From positions 1-64,000 of the forward strand of contig NZ_JAUYQU010000258.1 in the NCBI RefSeq assembly GCF_030697065.1: a stretch of 64,000 bases of DNA. The letters are read 5' to 3'. Under the pieces are notes generated by a model. The model searched no databases. It saw nothing but the letters and a program-made list of their open reading frames with translations, and was not told the origin of the DNA. Of this stretch, positions 45,508-54,356 are shown piece after piece (positions within the stretch are counted from its first letter, which is position 1; the number at the start of each line of letters is the position of its first letter). The DNA is from Bradyrhizobium sp. GTDB lineage: Bacteria; Pseudomonadota; Alphaproteobacteria; Rhizobiales; Xanthobacteraceae. Both the position numbers and the translations under genes were made by a program.

Positions 45508-47256
45508 GTGAAAAACATCGGCTCAACGCTCGCGACCGTATGGCGGATCGCGGCTCCCTATTTTCGTTCCGAGGACAGATGGGCCGGCCGCGCGCTGCTC
45601 GCGGCAGTGATCGCCGCCGAGTTGGCCATCGTCGGCCTCACGGTGCTGCAGAACCAGTGGAACAGCCGCTTCTACAACGCACTGCAGGACTACAACTGGG
45701 ACGCATTCGTCGCCGAAATCATCTATTTCTCGGTGCTGGCCACCTTCTACATCATCATTGCGGTCTACCAGCTCTACCTCAATCAATGGCTGCAGATCCG
45801 CTGGCGCCGCTGGATGACCGCGCAGTATCTCGGCCAATGGCTGCATCAGGCCAACCATTACCGGATGCAGCTGCAGGGCGACGCCGCCGACAACCCCGAC
45901 CAGCGCATGACCGACGACGTCAAGCTGTTCGTCGATCGAACCCTCAACATCGGCGTCGGCCTGCTGGGCTCGGTCGTCACGCTGGCCTCCTTTGTCGCCA
46001 TCCTGTGGGGACTTTCCAACGCCGCGCCGCTGCACCTGTTCGGACAGGATTTTGTGATCCCCGGCTACCTGGTGTGGGGCGCGCTGATCTATTCGGTGCT
46101 CGGCACCATTATCACGCATATGATCGGTTGGCCGCTGGTCGGAATCGATTTCCGGCAGCAGCAGTACGAAGCCGATTTTCGCTTCAATCTGGTGCGGGTG
46201 CGGGAAAACTCCGAGCAGATCGCGCTGATGAGCGGCGAGGAAGCCGAGCGCGAACGCCTGCTGGTGCGTTTCGGGCGCGTGGTCGACAACTGGCTCGCGA
46301 TCATGTCCCGCACCAAGAAAGTGACGGCCTTCACGGCCAGCTATTCGCAGGCTTCGGTGATCTTTCCCTACATCCTGGTGGCGCCTGCCTACTTTGCCAA
46401 GAAGATCTCGCTTGGCGGCATGATGCAGACGGCATCGGCCTTCTCCAGCGTCCAGGGCGCGCTTTCGTTCTTCATCACCATCTATCGCCAGTTGGCGGAA
46501 TGGCAGGCGGTGGTGAATCGTCTCGACGGCTTTGAGGCGGGAATTGCGGATGCGACGGAACTTGCGAGCCGCGACGACAGGATTCACGTCGTCGAGGCCG
46601 CCGGCCACGACGCCATCGACTTCAAGGGGCTGGCGGTGCGGCTGCCGAACGGAAGGCCGCTGGTGACCGCGGACGGATTCAGTTTGCGCAAGGACGAGCG
46701 CACCCTGGTCACCGGCCCATCCGGTTCAGGCAAGTCGACGCTGTTCCGGGCGATCGCCGGCATCTGGCCGTTCGGCGCGGGCTCGATCGCCATTCCGCCG
46801 GGGGCAACCATGATGATGCTGCCGCAGCGCCCGTATTTTCCTACGGGATCGCTGCGCGGGGCGGTCGAGTATCCCGGCCCGGAAGGCTCGTTCCCGGCCG
46901 CTCGGATCAGCCAGGCGATCGAAGCGGTGGGGTTGCCCCGGCTGGCGCCCCAGCTCGACGAACACGGTCACTGGAATCGGACGCTGTCGCTCGGCGAGCA
47001 ACAGCGCCTTGGGCTCGTGCGCGCGCTGTTGCATGCGCCACAATACCTGTTCCTCGATGAAGCGACCGCCTCACTCGATGAGCCTTCTGAGGCGGCGCTC
47101 TATGGTCTGCTTCGGGAGAAACTGCCGGCCACGACCATTATTTCGATCGGCCATCGCTCGACGCTCGACGCCTTCCACCAGCGCCAGGTCGCACTGACCC
47201 GCGATGGCGATGGATTTGCATTGCGCGGAGGCGGCGAGGACGTCAAGCCGACATAA
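45508..47256 (+). CDS. bclA: BacA/SbmA-type peptide ABC transporter with fused ATPase (BclA-like)
   Basis: 582 residues. N-terminal SbmA/BacA membrane domain with about six to eight hydrophobic segments (QNQWNSRFYNALQDYNW, QYEADFRFNLVRVRENSE) fused to an ABC ATPase: Walker A GPSGSGKST at 403-411, signature LSLGEQQR at 493-500 and Walker B YLFLDE at 513-518. This domain order matches BclA of photosynthetic Bradyrhizobium, which imports plant NCR peptides and is needed in bacteroids, and YddA of E. coli. It starts at GTG 45508. The symbol is by architecture only. Confidence 0.85.
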   Translation: MKNIGSTLATVWRIAAPYFRSEDRWAGRALLAAVIAAELAIVGLTVLQNQWNSRFYNALQDYNWDAFVAEIIYFSVLATFYIIIAVYQLYLNQWLQIRWRRWMTAQYLGQWLHQANHYRMQLQGDAADNPDQRMTDDVKLFVDRTLNIGVGLLGSVVTLASFVAILWGLSNAAPLHLFGQDFVIPGYLVWGALIYSVLGTIITHMIGWPLVGIDFRQQQYEADFRFNLVRVRENSEQIALMSGEEAERERLLVRFGRVVDNWLAIMSRTKKVTAFTASYSQASVIFPYILVAPAYFAKKISLGGMMQTASAFSSVQGALSFFITIYRQLAEWQAVVNRLDGFEAGIADATELASRDDRIHVVEAAGHDAIDFKGLAVRLPNGRPLVTADGFSLRKDERTLVTGPSGSGKSTLFRAIAGIWPFGAGSIAIPPGATMMMLPQRPYFPTGSLRGAVEYPGPEGSFPAARISQAIEAVGLPRLAPQLDEHGHWNRTLSLGEQQRLGLVRALLHAPQYLFLDEATASLDEPSEAALYGLLREKLPATTIISIGHRSTLDAFHQRQVALTRDGDGFALRGGGEDVKPT

Positions 47257-47347
47257 TCCCGCAACTCGGCTCCTGCCTGAATTTGTCCGTTGGTCGTTGC
47301 GGGCGATCGCCTTCCCGCAAGCTGACGCACCGCACCCAGGACCAGCG

Positions 47348-47382
47348 CAAAAGAAAGGGGCGGCAGATCGCTCTGCCGCCCC
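47348..47382 (-). terminator. Minus-strand terminator of the porin gene
   Basis: An 11-base perfect stem, ggggcggcaga (47357-47367) with tctgccgcccc (47372-47382), loop tcgc. Read on the minus strand it is followed by a T-rich tract (complement of 47348-47356). Confidence 0.88.
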
Positions 47383-47402
47383 AAAGGTTTCGAGGGAATG
47401 AC

Positions 47403-48428
47403 TTACTTCAGGTTGGTCATCGCGGTCAGGTCAGCCGACAGCTTGACGATGCCCGTCGCGCCGCACCAGCCCGAGCCGAAGCCGCCCGGGTTGATCGGGG
47501 TGAAGCTGCCGTCGAACTTGGCGGTGTAGTCGCTGGTGAAGGCGTTGCAGTCGCCCTTCGACAGGTTGGTGTCGGAGTAACGCACGTCCAGCGTGAACAC
47601 CTTGTAGGTGAAGCCGATGCCGACATTCCATGTGTTGTAGTCGGCGTAGTCGATGCCGGCCGGGAAGGCGGGAACCCCGTAGAACGCATCGGAAGTGCCA
47701 AGCCACTGGCGGCCGAACTCGCCGGAGATGTACATGCCGAGACCGCTTGAGCCGAAGGTGGAGCTGGGTGCCGTGAACTTGGCGGTGACCGCGGCGTAGT
47801 TACCCCAGGCGCCGGTGTTCAGGAAGTTCGGCGAATAGTATTCGCTGGCACCGATCGAGAACATGTCGTTGATGGCTACGTTGACCTTGGCGTAGCCTTC
47901 GAAAAAGCTGGCTTTTTTCTTGGCAAAGTTGCCGTTGATCGGAAGCCCGCCGGTGACCGGATCGGAATTGCCGAACGGACTTACGGCGCAGCTCGGATCG
48001 GATCCGGGAATGCCCGAGCCAGGAATGGCGGCGGCATTGAAGCACTGTCCGCCGGGATAGAGGTATCCGATGGCACCGAAGTCGAAGGCGAACATGCCGA
48101 AGGTCGGACGGATACCGCCGTAGACGTCGATTTCCGCCGCTGCGCGGTTCGGGAAAGAAATGCTGGCGCCGCCGAGGCCGACATAGAGCTGCAAGTTCGG
48201 GTTGATATTGTAGCGCGGCTCGAAGTAGGCCGAGACCGCAGCCTTGTGGTTGGACTGGGTGATGCCGCGGAACACATAGTCGTTCATGATCGCGCTGCCG
48301 AAGGCGATATCCCACGGATCGAACGCCACCGGCGGCGGGGCCTTGTAGGCCTTGACACGCATATCCGCCGCGACAGCCGAACCCGATACCATTGCCAGCG
48401 CCGTTGCTAACAAAGCCAACTTCTTCAT
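47403..48428 (-). CDS. TorF-family putative porin
   Basis: 341 residues, an outer-membrane beta-barrel. The signal peptide is MKKLALLATALAMVSGSAVAA. The TorF (Gcw_chp) family signature is visible in FGSAIMNDYVFRGITQSNHK and YFEPRYNINPNLQLYVGLGG, with alternating polar/hydrophobic strands such as IDVYGGIRPTFG and TLDVRYSDTNLSKG. Cysteine pairs in the external loops (SCAVSPFGN, GDCNAFTSD, WCGATG) may form disulfides. ATG 48428 is at the signal peptide. Channel specificity is unknown. Confidence 0.88.
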   Translation of the reverse strand: MKKLALLATALAMVSGSAVAADMRVKAYKAPPPVAFDPWDIAFGSAIMNDYVFRGITQSNHKAAVSAYFEPRYNINPNLQLYVGLGGASISFPNRAAAEIDVYGGIRPTFGMFAFDFGAIGYLYPGGQCFNAAAIPGSGIPGSDPSCAVSPFGNSDPVTGGLPINGNFAKKKASFFEGYAKVNVAINDMFSIGASEYYSPNFLNTGAWGNYAAVTAKFTAPSSTFGSSGLGMYISGEFGRQWLGTSDAFYGVPAFPAGIDYADYNTWNVGIGFTYKVFTLDVRYSDTNLSKGDCNAFTSDYTAKFDGSFTPINPGGFGSGWCGATGIVKLSADLTAMTNLK

Positions 48429-48773
48429 GACGATCCCCATCACCGTTAAAACAGTCCGGTTCCGGCGTCCCCCCAGGGACAGTGCGATAACCGACTGCAA
48501 CCAAATTCCTTAACCTGATTGCAATCTGGAACGCCCTACCGGTTGCGTGAAGCCAAAAAGACAAGCATCTGCCGCCTTTTTAGGCTTTATGACAGTTTTG
48601 GAAGATGTTGTCGGCGGGTGTTGCATTCCAACAACAATTTTTGGACTCCGTATGTTGATTGCAATGCATTTTGGGCACAGTTGGTCCCGCAGAACCACGG
48701 AGGTCGCGGCCAATTGATTGGTCTCCGCGAATCGGCGCGCCCTTGCGAAGTCACTTCCACGACCCCGCCCATA
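48429..48773. other. Long upstream region of the porin gene
   Basis: About 350 bases with no gene. AT-rich patches (gcaacaacaatttttggact, attgcaatgcattttgggca) lie 150-240 bases before the porin start and may hold its promoter and regulator sites. I see no clear operator. Confidence 0.4.
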
Positions 48774-48803
48774 GAAAAAGCCGCAGCGGCTGGCGCTGCG
48801 GCC
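48774..48803 (-). terminator. Minus-strand terminator of the H1-like gene
   Basis: A nine-base stem, gccgcagcg (48780-48788) with cgctgcggc (48794-48802), loop gctgg; on the minus strand it runs into TTTTTC. It lies 32 bases after the H1-like stop codon. Confidence 0.82.
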
Positions 48804-48834
48804 TGATCGTGATCTGCTGACAGAGCGGAGCCCG

Positions 48835-49290
48835 CTACTTGTCGTCGTCTCCGCTGGAGGGTGCGCCCCATGACGCAGCGGGGCTCGAGGCCTCGGGGCT
48901 TGGAGACGCCCAACTCGGAGCCGCGGCTTCAGGCGCCGGCGCCGGGGCAGCCATCGGCTCGGGGGCCGGGGCGGGTTTCGGGGCTGCAGGCTTGCGTGCG
49001 GCGGGTTTGCGGGCTGCGGGCTTGGCGGCCGCCTTCTTGGCAGGAGCCGGGCTGCTCTTGGCGCTGGCTTTCTTCGCCGACTTCTTGGCCGACTTCTTGG
49101 TCGATTTCTTGGCCGATTTCTTGGCCGACTTTTTCGGGGCCGACTTTTTCGCGGATTTCTTCGCGGATTTCTTGGCAGACTTCTTGGCCTTCTTCGACGA
49201 CTTCTTCGAAGATTTCTTCTTCGCCGTCACCAGACTCCCCTTGGCTTTTTTCGCCTTCTTGCCCTTCTTGCTCTTCTTCCCTTTAGCCAT
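48835..49290 (-). CDS. Histone H1-like lysine-rich protein
   Basis: 151 residues. Residues ~1-75 are Lys/Ser/Ala repeats of the form KKSAKKSAKKS, then AAAKPAARKPAARKPA, and finally an acidic-free Pro/Ala tail with WASPSPEASSPAASW and DDDK. Similar low-complexity proteins (AlgP, HctB-like) bind DNA or RNA non-specifically, so nucleoid association is inferred. ATG 49290 (MAKGKKSKKGKK) follows AGGAGGTTCACG on the minus strand. The repeated units make the gene prone to length variation. Confidence 0.82.
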   Translation of the reverse strand: MAKGKKSKKGKKAKKAKGSLVTAKKKSSKKSSKKAKKSAKKSAKKSAKKSAPKKSAKKSAKKSTKKSAKKSAKKASAKSSPAPAKKAAAKPAARKPAARKPAAPKPAPAPEPMAAPAPAPEAAAPSWASPSPEASSPAASWGAPSSGDDDK

Positions 49291-49364
49291 CGTGAACCTC
49301 CTGTTGCCGATCAAATGTCTATCAGGCGCTTCAAGTCGTCCGCTTCCGGACGGGGCCAATCGAT

Positions 49365-50681
49365 TCAGTTCGATCCTGGCCGGGGACCGCCTGTCGCCCA
49401 ATCGAGAAGCTCAATCGTGTGCACCACAGGAACTGACGTACCACCGGCAATCTGAACCATGCATCCAATATTGCCCGCAGCAATCATGTCCGGCTTCACT
49501 GTCGCAATATTGGCGACCTTGCGATCGCGCAATCTGCTCGCAATGTCGGGCTGGAGAATGTTGTAGGTCCCCGCCGAACCGCAACACAAATGGCTCTCCG
49601 GCACATCTTTCACCACGAATCCGTTCTTGGAAAGCAATTCTTTCGGAGCCTGCGTGATTTTCTGCCCGTGCTGCAGCGAACAAGCGGAGTGATAGGCGAC
49701 GGTGATGTCGCGCAGTTGCTGCGATGGCTGCAGTTCGATGCCGCCGACATACTCGGTGATATCCTTTGTCAGCGCGGAAACCGTGGCAGCCGGCCCGGCG
49801 AAATCGCGGTCCTCTCGCAGCATGAAGCCATAGTCCTTGATGACCGTGCCGCAGCCCGATGCCGTTACCAGGATGGCATCGAGACCGTCCCGTCCGGCCT
49901 CCTCGAGCCAGACGCCGATGTTGGCGCGGGCCCTTGCCAGCGCATCGCCGTCGCGTCCGAGATGATGGGTCAGCGCGCCGCAACATTGCTCGTCCCTGAC
50001 CAGCACGACCTCGATGCCGTGCCGCGTCAGCAGATTGATGGCGGCCTGATTGATGCGCGGCGCCAGCACCTGCTGGGCGCAACCCTGCAACAGCGCGACC
50101 CGTCCGCGCCGCTCCCCGATCGCCGGGAAAACGCTACCCCCGGCCGGTCCTGATGGCGGCAGCCTGGCCGGCGCCAGCGCCAGCATCGCCTTGATCCGCC
50201 GCAACAAACCCGGCGACGCCGCAGCCGTTTGGGGGGTCGGCAGCAAGGCGCCGAGCGGTCGGCCAAGTCGCGCCAGAACCATGCTCCAGCGAAACAGTTG
50301 CGGCCGCGGCAGCACAAAGGCGAGGACCGCGCGCAGCACCCGTTCGGTCAGCGGCCGGGTGTAATCCCTTTCGATCCTCACCCGCGCCTGATCGACCAGA
50401 TGCATGTAGTTCACCCCGGACGGACAGGTGGTCATGCAGGCGAGGCAGGAGAGGCAACGGTCGATGTGCTTGACCACCTCCCGGGTGGGCGGCCGGTTCT
50501 TTTCCAGCATCTCCTTGATGAGGTAGATCCGCCCCCGCGGGCTGTCGAGTTCGTCGCCGAGCAGCACGTAGGTCGGGCACGTCGCGGTGCAGAAGCCGCA
50601 ATGCACGCAGGCGCGCAGGATCCTGTCGGCCTCCGCGATATCGGGATCGGCAAGTTGGGCCAGGCTGAATTCTGTCTTCAT
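49365..50681 (-). CDS. glcF: Glycolate oxidase iron-sulfur subunit
   Basis: 438 residues. Two 4Fe-4S clusters in the N-terminal ferredoxin domain: CVHCGFCTATCP and CLSCLACMTTCP. Two CCG domains follow (DEQCCGALTHH, SHLCCGSAG). It passes electrons from GlcD/GlcE to the quinone pool. Its start overlaps the glcE stop by four bases (ATGA). Last gene of glcDEF. Confidence 0.96.
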   Translation of the reverse strand: MKTEFSLAQLADPDIAEADRILRACVHCGFCTATCPTYVLLGDELDSPRGRIYLIKEMLEKNRPPTREVVKHIDRCLSCLACMTTCPSGVNYMHLVDQARVRIERDYTRPLTERVLRAVLAFVLPRPQLFRWSMVLARLGRPLGALLPTPQTAAASPGLLRRIKAMLALAPARLPPSGPAGGSVFPAIGERRGRVALLQGCAQQVLAPRINQAAINLLTRHGIEVVLVRDEQCCGALTHHLGRDGDALARARANIGVWLEEAGRDGLDAILVTASGCGTVIKDYGFMLREDRDFAGPAATVSALTKDITEYVGGIELQPSQQLRDITVAYHSACSLQHGQKITQAPKELLSKNGFVVKDVPESHLCCGSAGTYNILQPDIASRLRDRKVANIATVKPDMIAAGNIGCMVQIAGGTSVPVVHTIELLDWATGGPRPGSN

Positions 50682-51943
50682 GTCGCGGCCCCTCTGGTCA
50701 TCCGGCCGCGGTTGAGGATGCTCCTGGGATCGAAGCTGTGCCGGACGCGCTCGCCGAGCGCCGCAAGGCCCTCCTGCTGCGGATGAAACACATCGATATT
50801 GCGCCTCACCTGTTCGGGTGCCCGGATCAAGGTGGCATGGCCGCCGGCGGCATTGACGCGCGCACGCAGCAGCGCCGCTTGCGCATCCGGTTTCGGCGGT
50901 AATGCCGCCCAGATCAGGCCGCCGCCCCAGTCGTAGACCACGTCGCCGCCGGTGGCGCGAGACAGCGCTTGGCCGAGCGCCCCGCCCGCCGCCGGCGGAC
51001 AGACGATCCGCCACACCGGCCACGCGCCCAGCGCGCCGTCGGCCGCAAACGGTCTGACATCGCGAATCGCTCCCCAGGCCGCCGCCGAGGCGGCGTCCTG
51101 GAGAATTTCGGCCACGCCGAACGGCGCCAGCAACGCGGCCAGCGCCTTGGCGCGATGCACCGCCGAGACCGTAATGCCCTCCAGCCGCAGCAGCGTGAGC
51201 GCCTCTCCCGCCGATCCCAAATCGGCAAGCCCGCCGATATCGGCCCGAAACGCCGACGCAGGCAGGTGTGCCGCCCCCGATACGTCAAACGGCGAGCCGA
51301 GCGCCGAAGTCATCGCCCGGTTCGCGGTCAAGTCGTCGAGCCCGCGCAGCAGCAGCGTGCGTTCGCTTTCCGGCCTGGGCATCACCTTCAGGGTCACTTC
51401 CGTCATGACCGCGAGCGTGCCCCACGACCCCGCCAGCAATTTGCAGAGGTCGTAGCCGGTGACGTTCTTCACCACCTTGCCACCGGCCTTGAAACTGTCG
51501 CCGAACCCGGACACCGCGTGCGCACCCAGCAGATGGTCGCGCGCGCCGCCCGCCCGGATGCGGCGGGGGCCGGCAAGGCCGGCGCCGATCATGCCGCCCA
51601 CGGTCCCGAGTTCGGGCGTGCCCAGCAGCGCCGAAGTGTCGATCGGCTCGAACGCAAACTGCTGATCTCTGGAATCGATCAGGCTGAGCACGTCGGACAG
51701 CGGGGCGCCCGCCTGCACGGTGATGATCAGCTCATTGGGCTCGTAGGCCACGACCGCATTCAGCGATGACAAATCCAGCAGGGCATTGGTCGCCATCGGC
51801 TGGCCGATCAGCCGCTTCGAGCCATGGCCGATGATTTCCAGCGGCTGCTCGCTGGCAACAGCCGCGCGCACCGCGTCCTCGACGTCCTTGGCGTCACGTA
51901 TTTTCAGGGTATCCACGCGTTCAGGTCCGGACTTGGTCGTCAC
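50678..51943 (-). CDS. glcE: Glycolate oxidase FAD-binding subunit
   Basis: 421 residues. A PCMH-type FAD domain like GlcD but shorter: GGMIGAGLAGPRRIRAGGARD, KVVKNVTGYDLCKLLAGSWG, and the C-terminal HPQQEGLAALGERVRHSFDP. GTG 51943 lies at the edge of a palindromic repeat; GTG 51916 (DTLKIRDAKDVED) may be the true start. The conserved set of three subunits makes glycolate oxidation to glyoxylate likely. Confidence 0.94.
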   Translation of the reverse strand: MTTKSGPERVDTLKIRDAKDVEDAVRAAVASEQPLEIIGHGSKRLIGQPMATNALLDLSSLNAVVAYEPNELIITVQAGAPLSDVLSLIDSRDQQFAFEPIDTSALLGTPELGTVGGMIGAGLAGPRRIRAGGARDHLLGAHAVSGFGDSFKAGGKVVKNVTGYDLCKLLAGSWGTLAVMTEVTLKVMPRPESERTLLLRGLDDLTANRAMTSALGSPFDVSGAAHLPASAFRADIGGLADLGSAGEALTLLRLEGITVSAVHRAKALAALLAPFGVAEILQDAASAAAWGAIRDVRPFAADGALGAWPVWRIVCPPAAGGALGQALSRATGGDVVYDWGGGLIWAALPPKPDAQAALLRARVNAAGGHATLIRAPEQVRRNIDVFHPQQEGLAALGERVRHSFDPRSILNRGRMTRGAAT

Positions 51944-52077
51944 CGTCCGCCACCGGGTCGGCGCGGAGCGCCACCCGATGACAGGCTCCGGCGGACGATC
52001 CAGTATTCGCTACAGCCGAAGTCAAACACCGGCAGAGCGGCATACTGGATACTCCGCCTTCGCGGGGTATGACGACT
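51939..52077. repeat. Palindromic repeat family C, copy 3, inside the glc operon
   Basis: A full-length relative of 15459-15597: starts cgtcaccgtccgccaccggg, ends catactggatactccgcctt then cgcggggtatgacga. It fills the gap between glcD and glcE and probably forms hairpins in their shared transcript. Its left edge contains the annotated glcE GTG. Confidence 0.82.
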
Positions 52078-52099
52078 GGAAAATGGGCGGGTATCATGG

Positions 52100-53593
52100 C
52101 TAAAACCGCGGAAGATCAGGGAATGCCAGCTTGCCGCCATGCACATGCACGCGGCCGAGCTCGGCGCAGCGGTGCAGGGTCGGAAACACCTTTCCGGGAT
52201 TGAGCAGGCCCTGCGCGTCGAACGCGCATTTCAGCCGCTGCTGCTGGTTGAGATCGATCTCCGAGAACATTTCCGGCATCAAATCGCGCTTCTCGACGCC
52301 GACGCCGTGCTCGCCGGTCAGCACGCCGCCGAGTTCGACGCAGACCCTCAGGATGTCGGCGCCGAACGCCTCGGCCTTGTCCATCTCGCCGGGCTGGTTG
52401 GCATCGTACAGGATCAGGGGATGCAGATTGCCGTCGCCGGCGTGAAACACATTGGCGACCCGCAGGCCGTATTTTTCCGAGAGGTCGCGGATCCGCGCCA
52501 GCGCCTGCGGCAGCGCCCCGCTCGGAATGGTGCCGCCCATGCAGAGATAATCCGGCGAAATCCGTCCTACCGCCGGAAACGCCGCCTTGCGGCCGGCCCA
52601 GAACAGATTGCGCTCGGCTTCAGAAGTGGAAATCTGCAGCGTGGTCGAGCCGCAGCCTTGCGCGATCGCCTCGACGCGGCCGATCAACTCATCGACCTCG
52701 ACGCCGGGACCATCGAGTTCGATGATCAGCAGCGCCTCGACGTCGAGCGGATAGCCGGCATGGACGAAGGCTTCGGCGGCGTGGATCGCGGGCCTGTCCA
52801 TCATTTCCATACCGCCCGGAATGATGCCGGCGCCGATGATCCGCGCCACGCATTCGCCGGCCGCCTCGACTTGCGCGAAACCGACCATCAAGGCGCGGGC
52901 GGTTTCAGGTTTCTGCAGGATCCGCACCGTGACTTCGGTGATGACGCCGAGCAGGCCTTCCGACCCCGTGATGATGCCCATCAGGTCGTAGCCCGAAGTC
53001 TCGGCCGACTTGCCGCCGATCCTGATGATTTCGCCCGTGATCAGCACGATCTCGCAGCCCAGCAGGTTGTTGGTGGTCATGCCGTATTTCAGGCAATGCA
53101 CGCCGCCGGAATTTTCCGCGACATTGCCGCCGATCGAGCAGGCGATCTGCGACGACGGATCGGGCGCGTAGTAGAATCCGGCATGGGCGACCGCCTGGCT
53201 GATGGCGAGGTTGGTGACCCCCGGTTCGGTCACGACAGCGCGGTTGTCGAAATCGATTTCGCGGATGCGCTTGAATTTGCCCAGCCCCAGCAGCACGCCA
53301 TCGGCCAGCGGCAGCGCGCCGCCGGACAACGAGGTGCCGGAACCGCGCGGCACCACCTTGATGCCCTGCTCGAAGCAGTATTTCAGGACCTGCGACACCT
53401 GTTCGGTGGTGTCGGGCAGCACCACCACCATCGGCGGCTGGCGATAGGCCATCAGCCCGTCGGACTCGTATGGCACCATCTCGGCCGCGCTGTCGATCAC
53501 GCCCTCGCCCGGCACGATCGCGCGCAGCGCCGCCACGATCTCGTCGCGGCGCGCCAGAACCGCCTGATCGGAAGCCGGCATCATGATGGTCAT
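52100..53593 (-). CDS. glcD: Glycolate oxidase subunit GlcD
   Basis: 497 residues, flavin-linked glycolate/D-lactate dehydrogenase. FAD-binding motifs are KVVPRGSGTSLSGGALPLAD, IGGNVAENSGGVHCLKYG and ITGSEGLLGVITEVTVRIL; the C-terminal domain has HAGDGNLHPLILYD and LTGEHGVGVEKRDLM. First gene of glcDEF; together they oxidise glycolate and pass electrons to quinone. Confidence 0.96.
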   Translation of the reverse strand: MTIMMPASDQAVLARRDEIVAALRAIVPGEGVIDSAAEMVPYESDGLMAYRQPPMVVVLPDTTEQVSQVLKYCFEQGIKVVPRGSGTSLSGGALPLADGVLLGLGKFKRIREIDFDNRAVVTEPGVTNLAISQAVAHAGFYYAPDPSSQIACSIGGNVAENSGGVHCLKYGMTTNNLLGCEIVLITGEIIRIGGKSAETSGYDLMGIITGSEGLLGVITEVTVRILQKPETARALMVGFAQVEAAGECVARIIGAGIIPGGMEMMDRPAIHAAEAFVHAGYPLDVEALLIIELDGPGVEVDELIGRVEAIAQGCGSTTLQISTSEAERNLFWAGRKAAFPAVGRISPDYLCMGGTIPSGALPQALARIRDLSEKYGLRVANVFHAGDGNLHPLILYDANQPGEMDKAEAFGADILRVCVELGGVLTGEHGVGVEKRDLMPEMFSEIDLNQQQRLKCAFDAQGLLNPGKVFPTLHRCAELGRVHVHGGKLAFPDLPRF

Positions 53594-53780
53594 CGGTCGC
53601 GCCTCCCGAGCCGGCTGCGGGCACCTGCAGCTTCGCGGCTGGTTGATTTAAGATGGGAAATCAAGCACGTCTGAACGGCTTTGGGTAGCTCGCCGACGTT
53701 CGTCCCGCGCAGAATTGCAAACCGTCATCGGCATCGCGGAACGAAGACCGTTCGCCAACATTGTGATGCAGGAGGATATC

Positions 53781-54266
53781 ATGGACCTGCGCCGTCATTG
53801 CATCGCTTTGGCCATTGCCTCGGCTCTCGCTGCGCCTACGCCCCTGCGGGCCGCGCCGGCGACCATCGACTGGGTCAGGTACAATGTCCCCGAGACCGGA
53901 GCTGCGGTTGACATTCCAGCCTCGATATTCACAGAAGGTGCCGGAAGTCCGGAGGGTGGATATGGCGGCCGCTTCCTGACTCCGGACCGGCGCGCGGATC
54001 TGACCGTCCAGTCGGTGGCCAACGACAGGGGACTGTCGCCGGCTGTCTTCCTGGCCCGGAAAAATCCGCCGCCGGGCATAATCTACAAGCGGGTGACGCC
54101 GCGATTCTTCGTCGTCTCCAGCGTCCGCAACGGCAGGATCTGGTACAATCGCTGCAATTTTGCCGGTCGCTTTGCCCATTGCGTGTTGATCAACTATCCG
54201 GCCGCCGAAAAACGCCAGTGGGATCGCGTGGTCACCCGCATCAGCAACACCCTGACCAGCCGATAG
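53781..54266 (+). CDS. Secreted hypothetical protein
   Basis: 161 residues, unrecognised. A near-ideal ribosome site, AGGAGG six bases before ATG 53781, fixes the start. Signal peptide LRRHCIALAIASALAAPTPLRA. The mature chain has WVRYNVPETGAAVDIPAS, GGRFLTPDRRADLTVQSV and ISNTLTSR, resembling small periplasmic proteins with a lipocalin-like or PsiF-like size; two cysteines in YNRCNFAGRFAHC may pair. It converges with the four-barrel gene. Confidence 0.8.
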   Translation: MDLRRHCIALAIASALAAPTPLRAAPATIDWVRYNVPETGAAVDIPASIFTEGAGSPEGGYGGRFLTPDRRADLTVQSVANDRGLSPAVFLARKNPPPGIIYKRVTPRFFVVSSVRNGRIWYNRCNFAGRFAHCVLINYPAAEKRQWDRVVTRISNTLTSR

Positions 54267-54356
54267 CCGCGACTTCCGACAACGCTGCAGGCGTTGCCCG
54301 GCTTGTCCACGGCGAATGCCAGGACGCGCCGCAGGCCGCTGAGCAGGGCCATCCGG

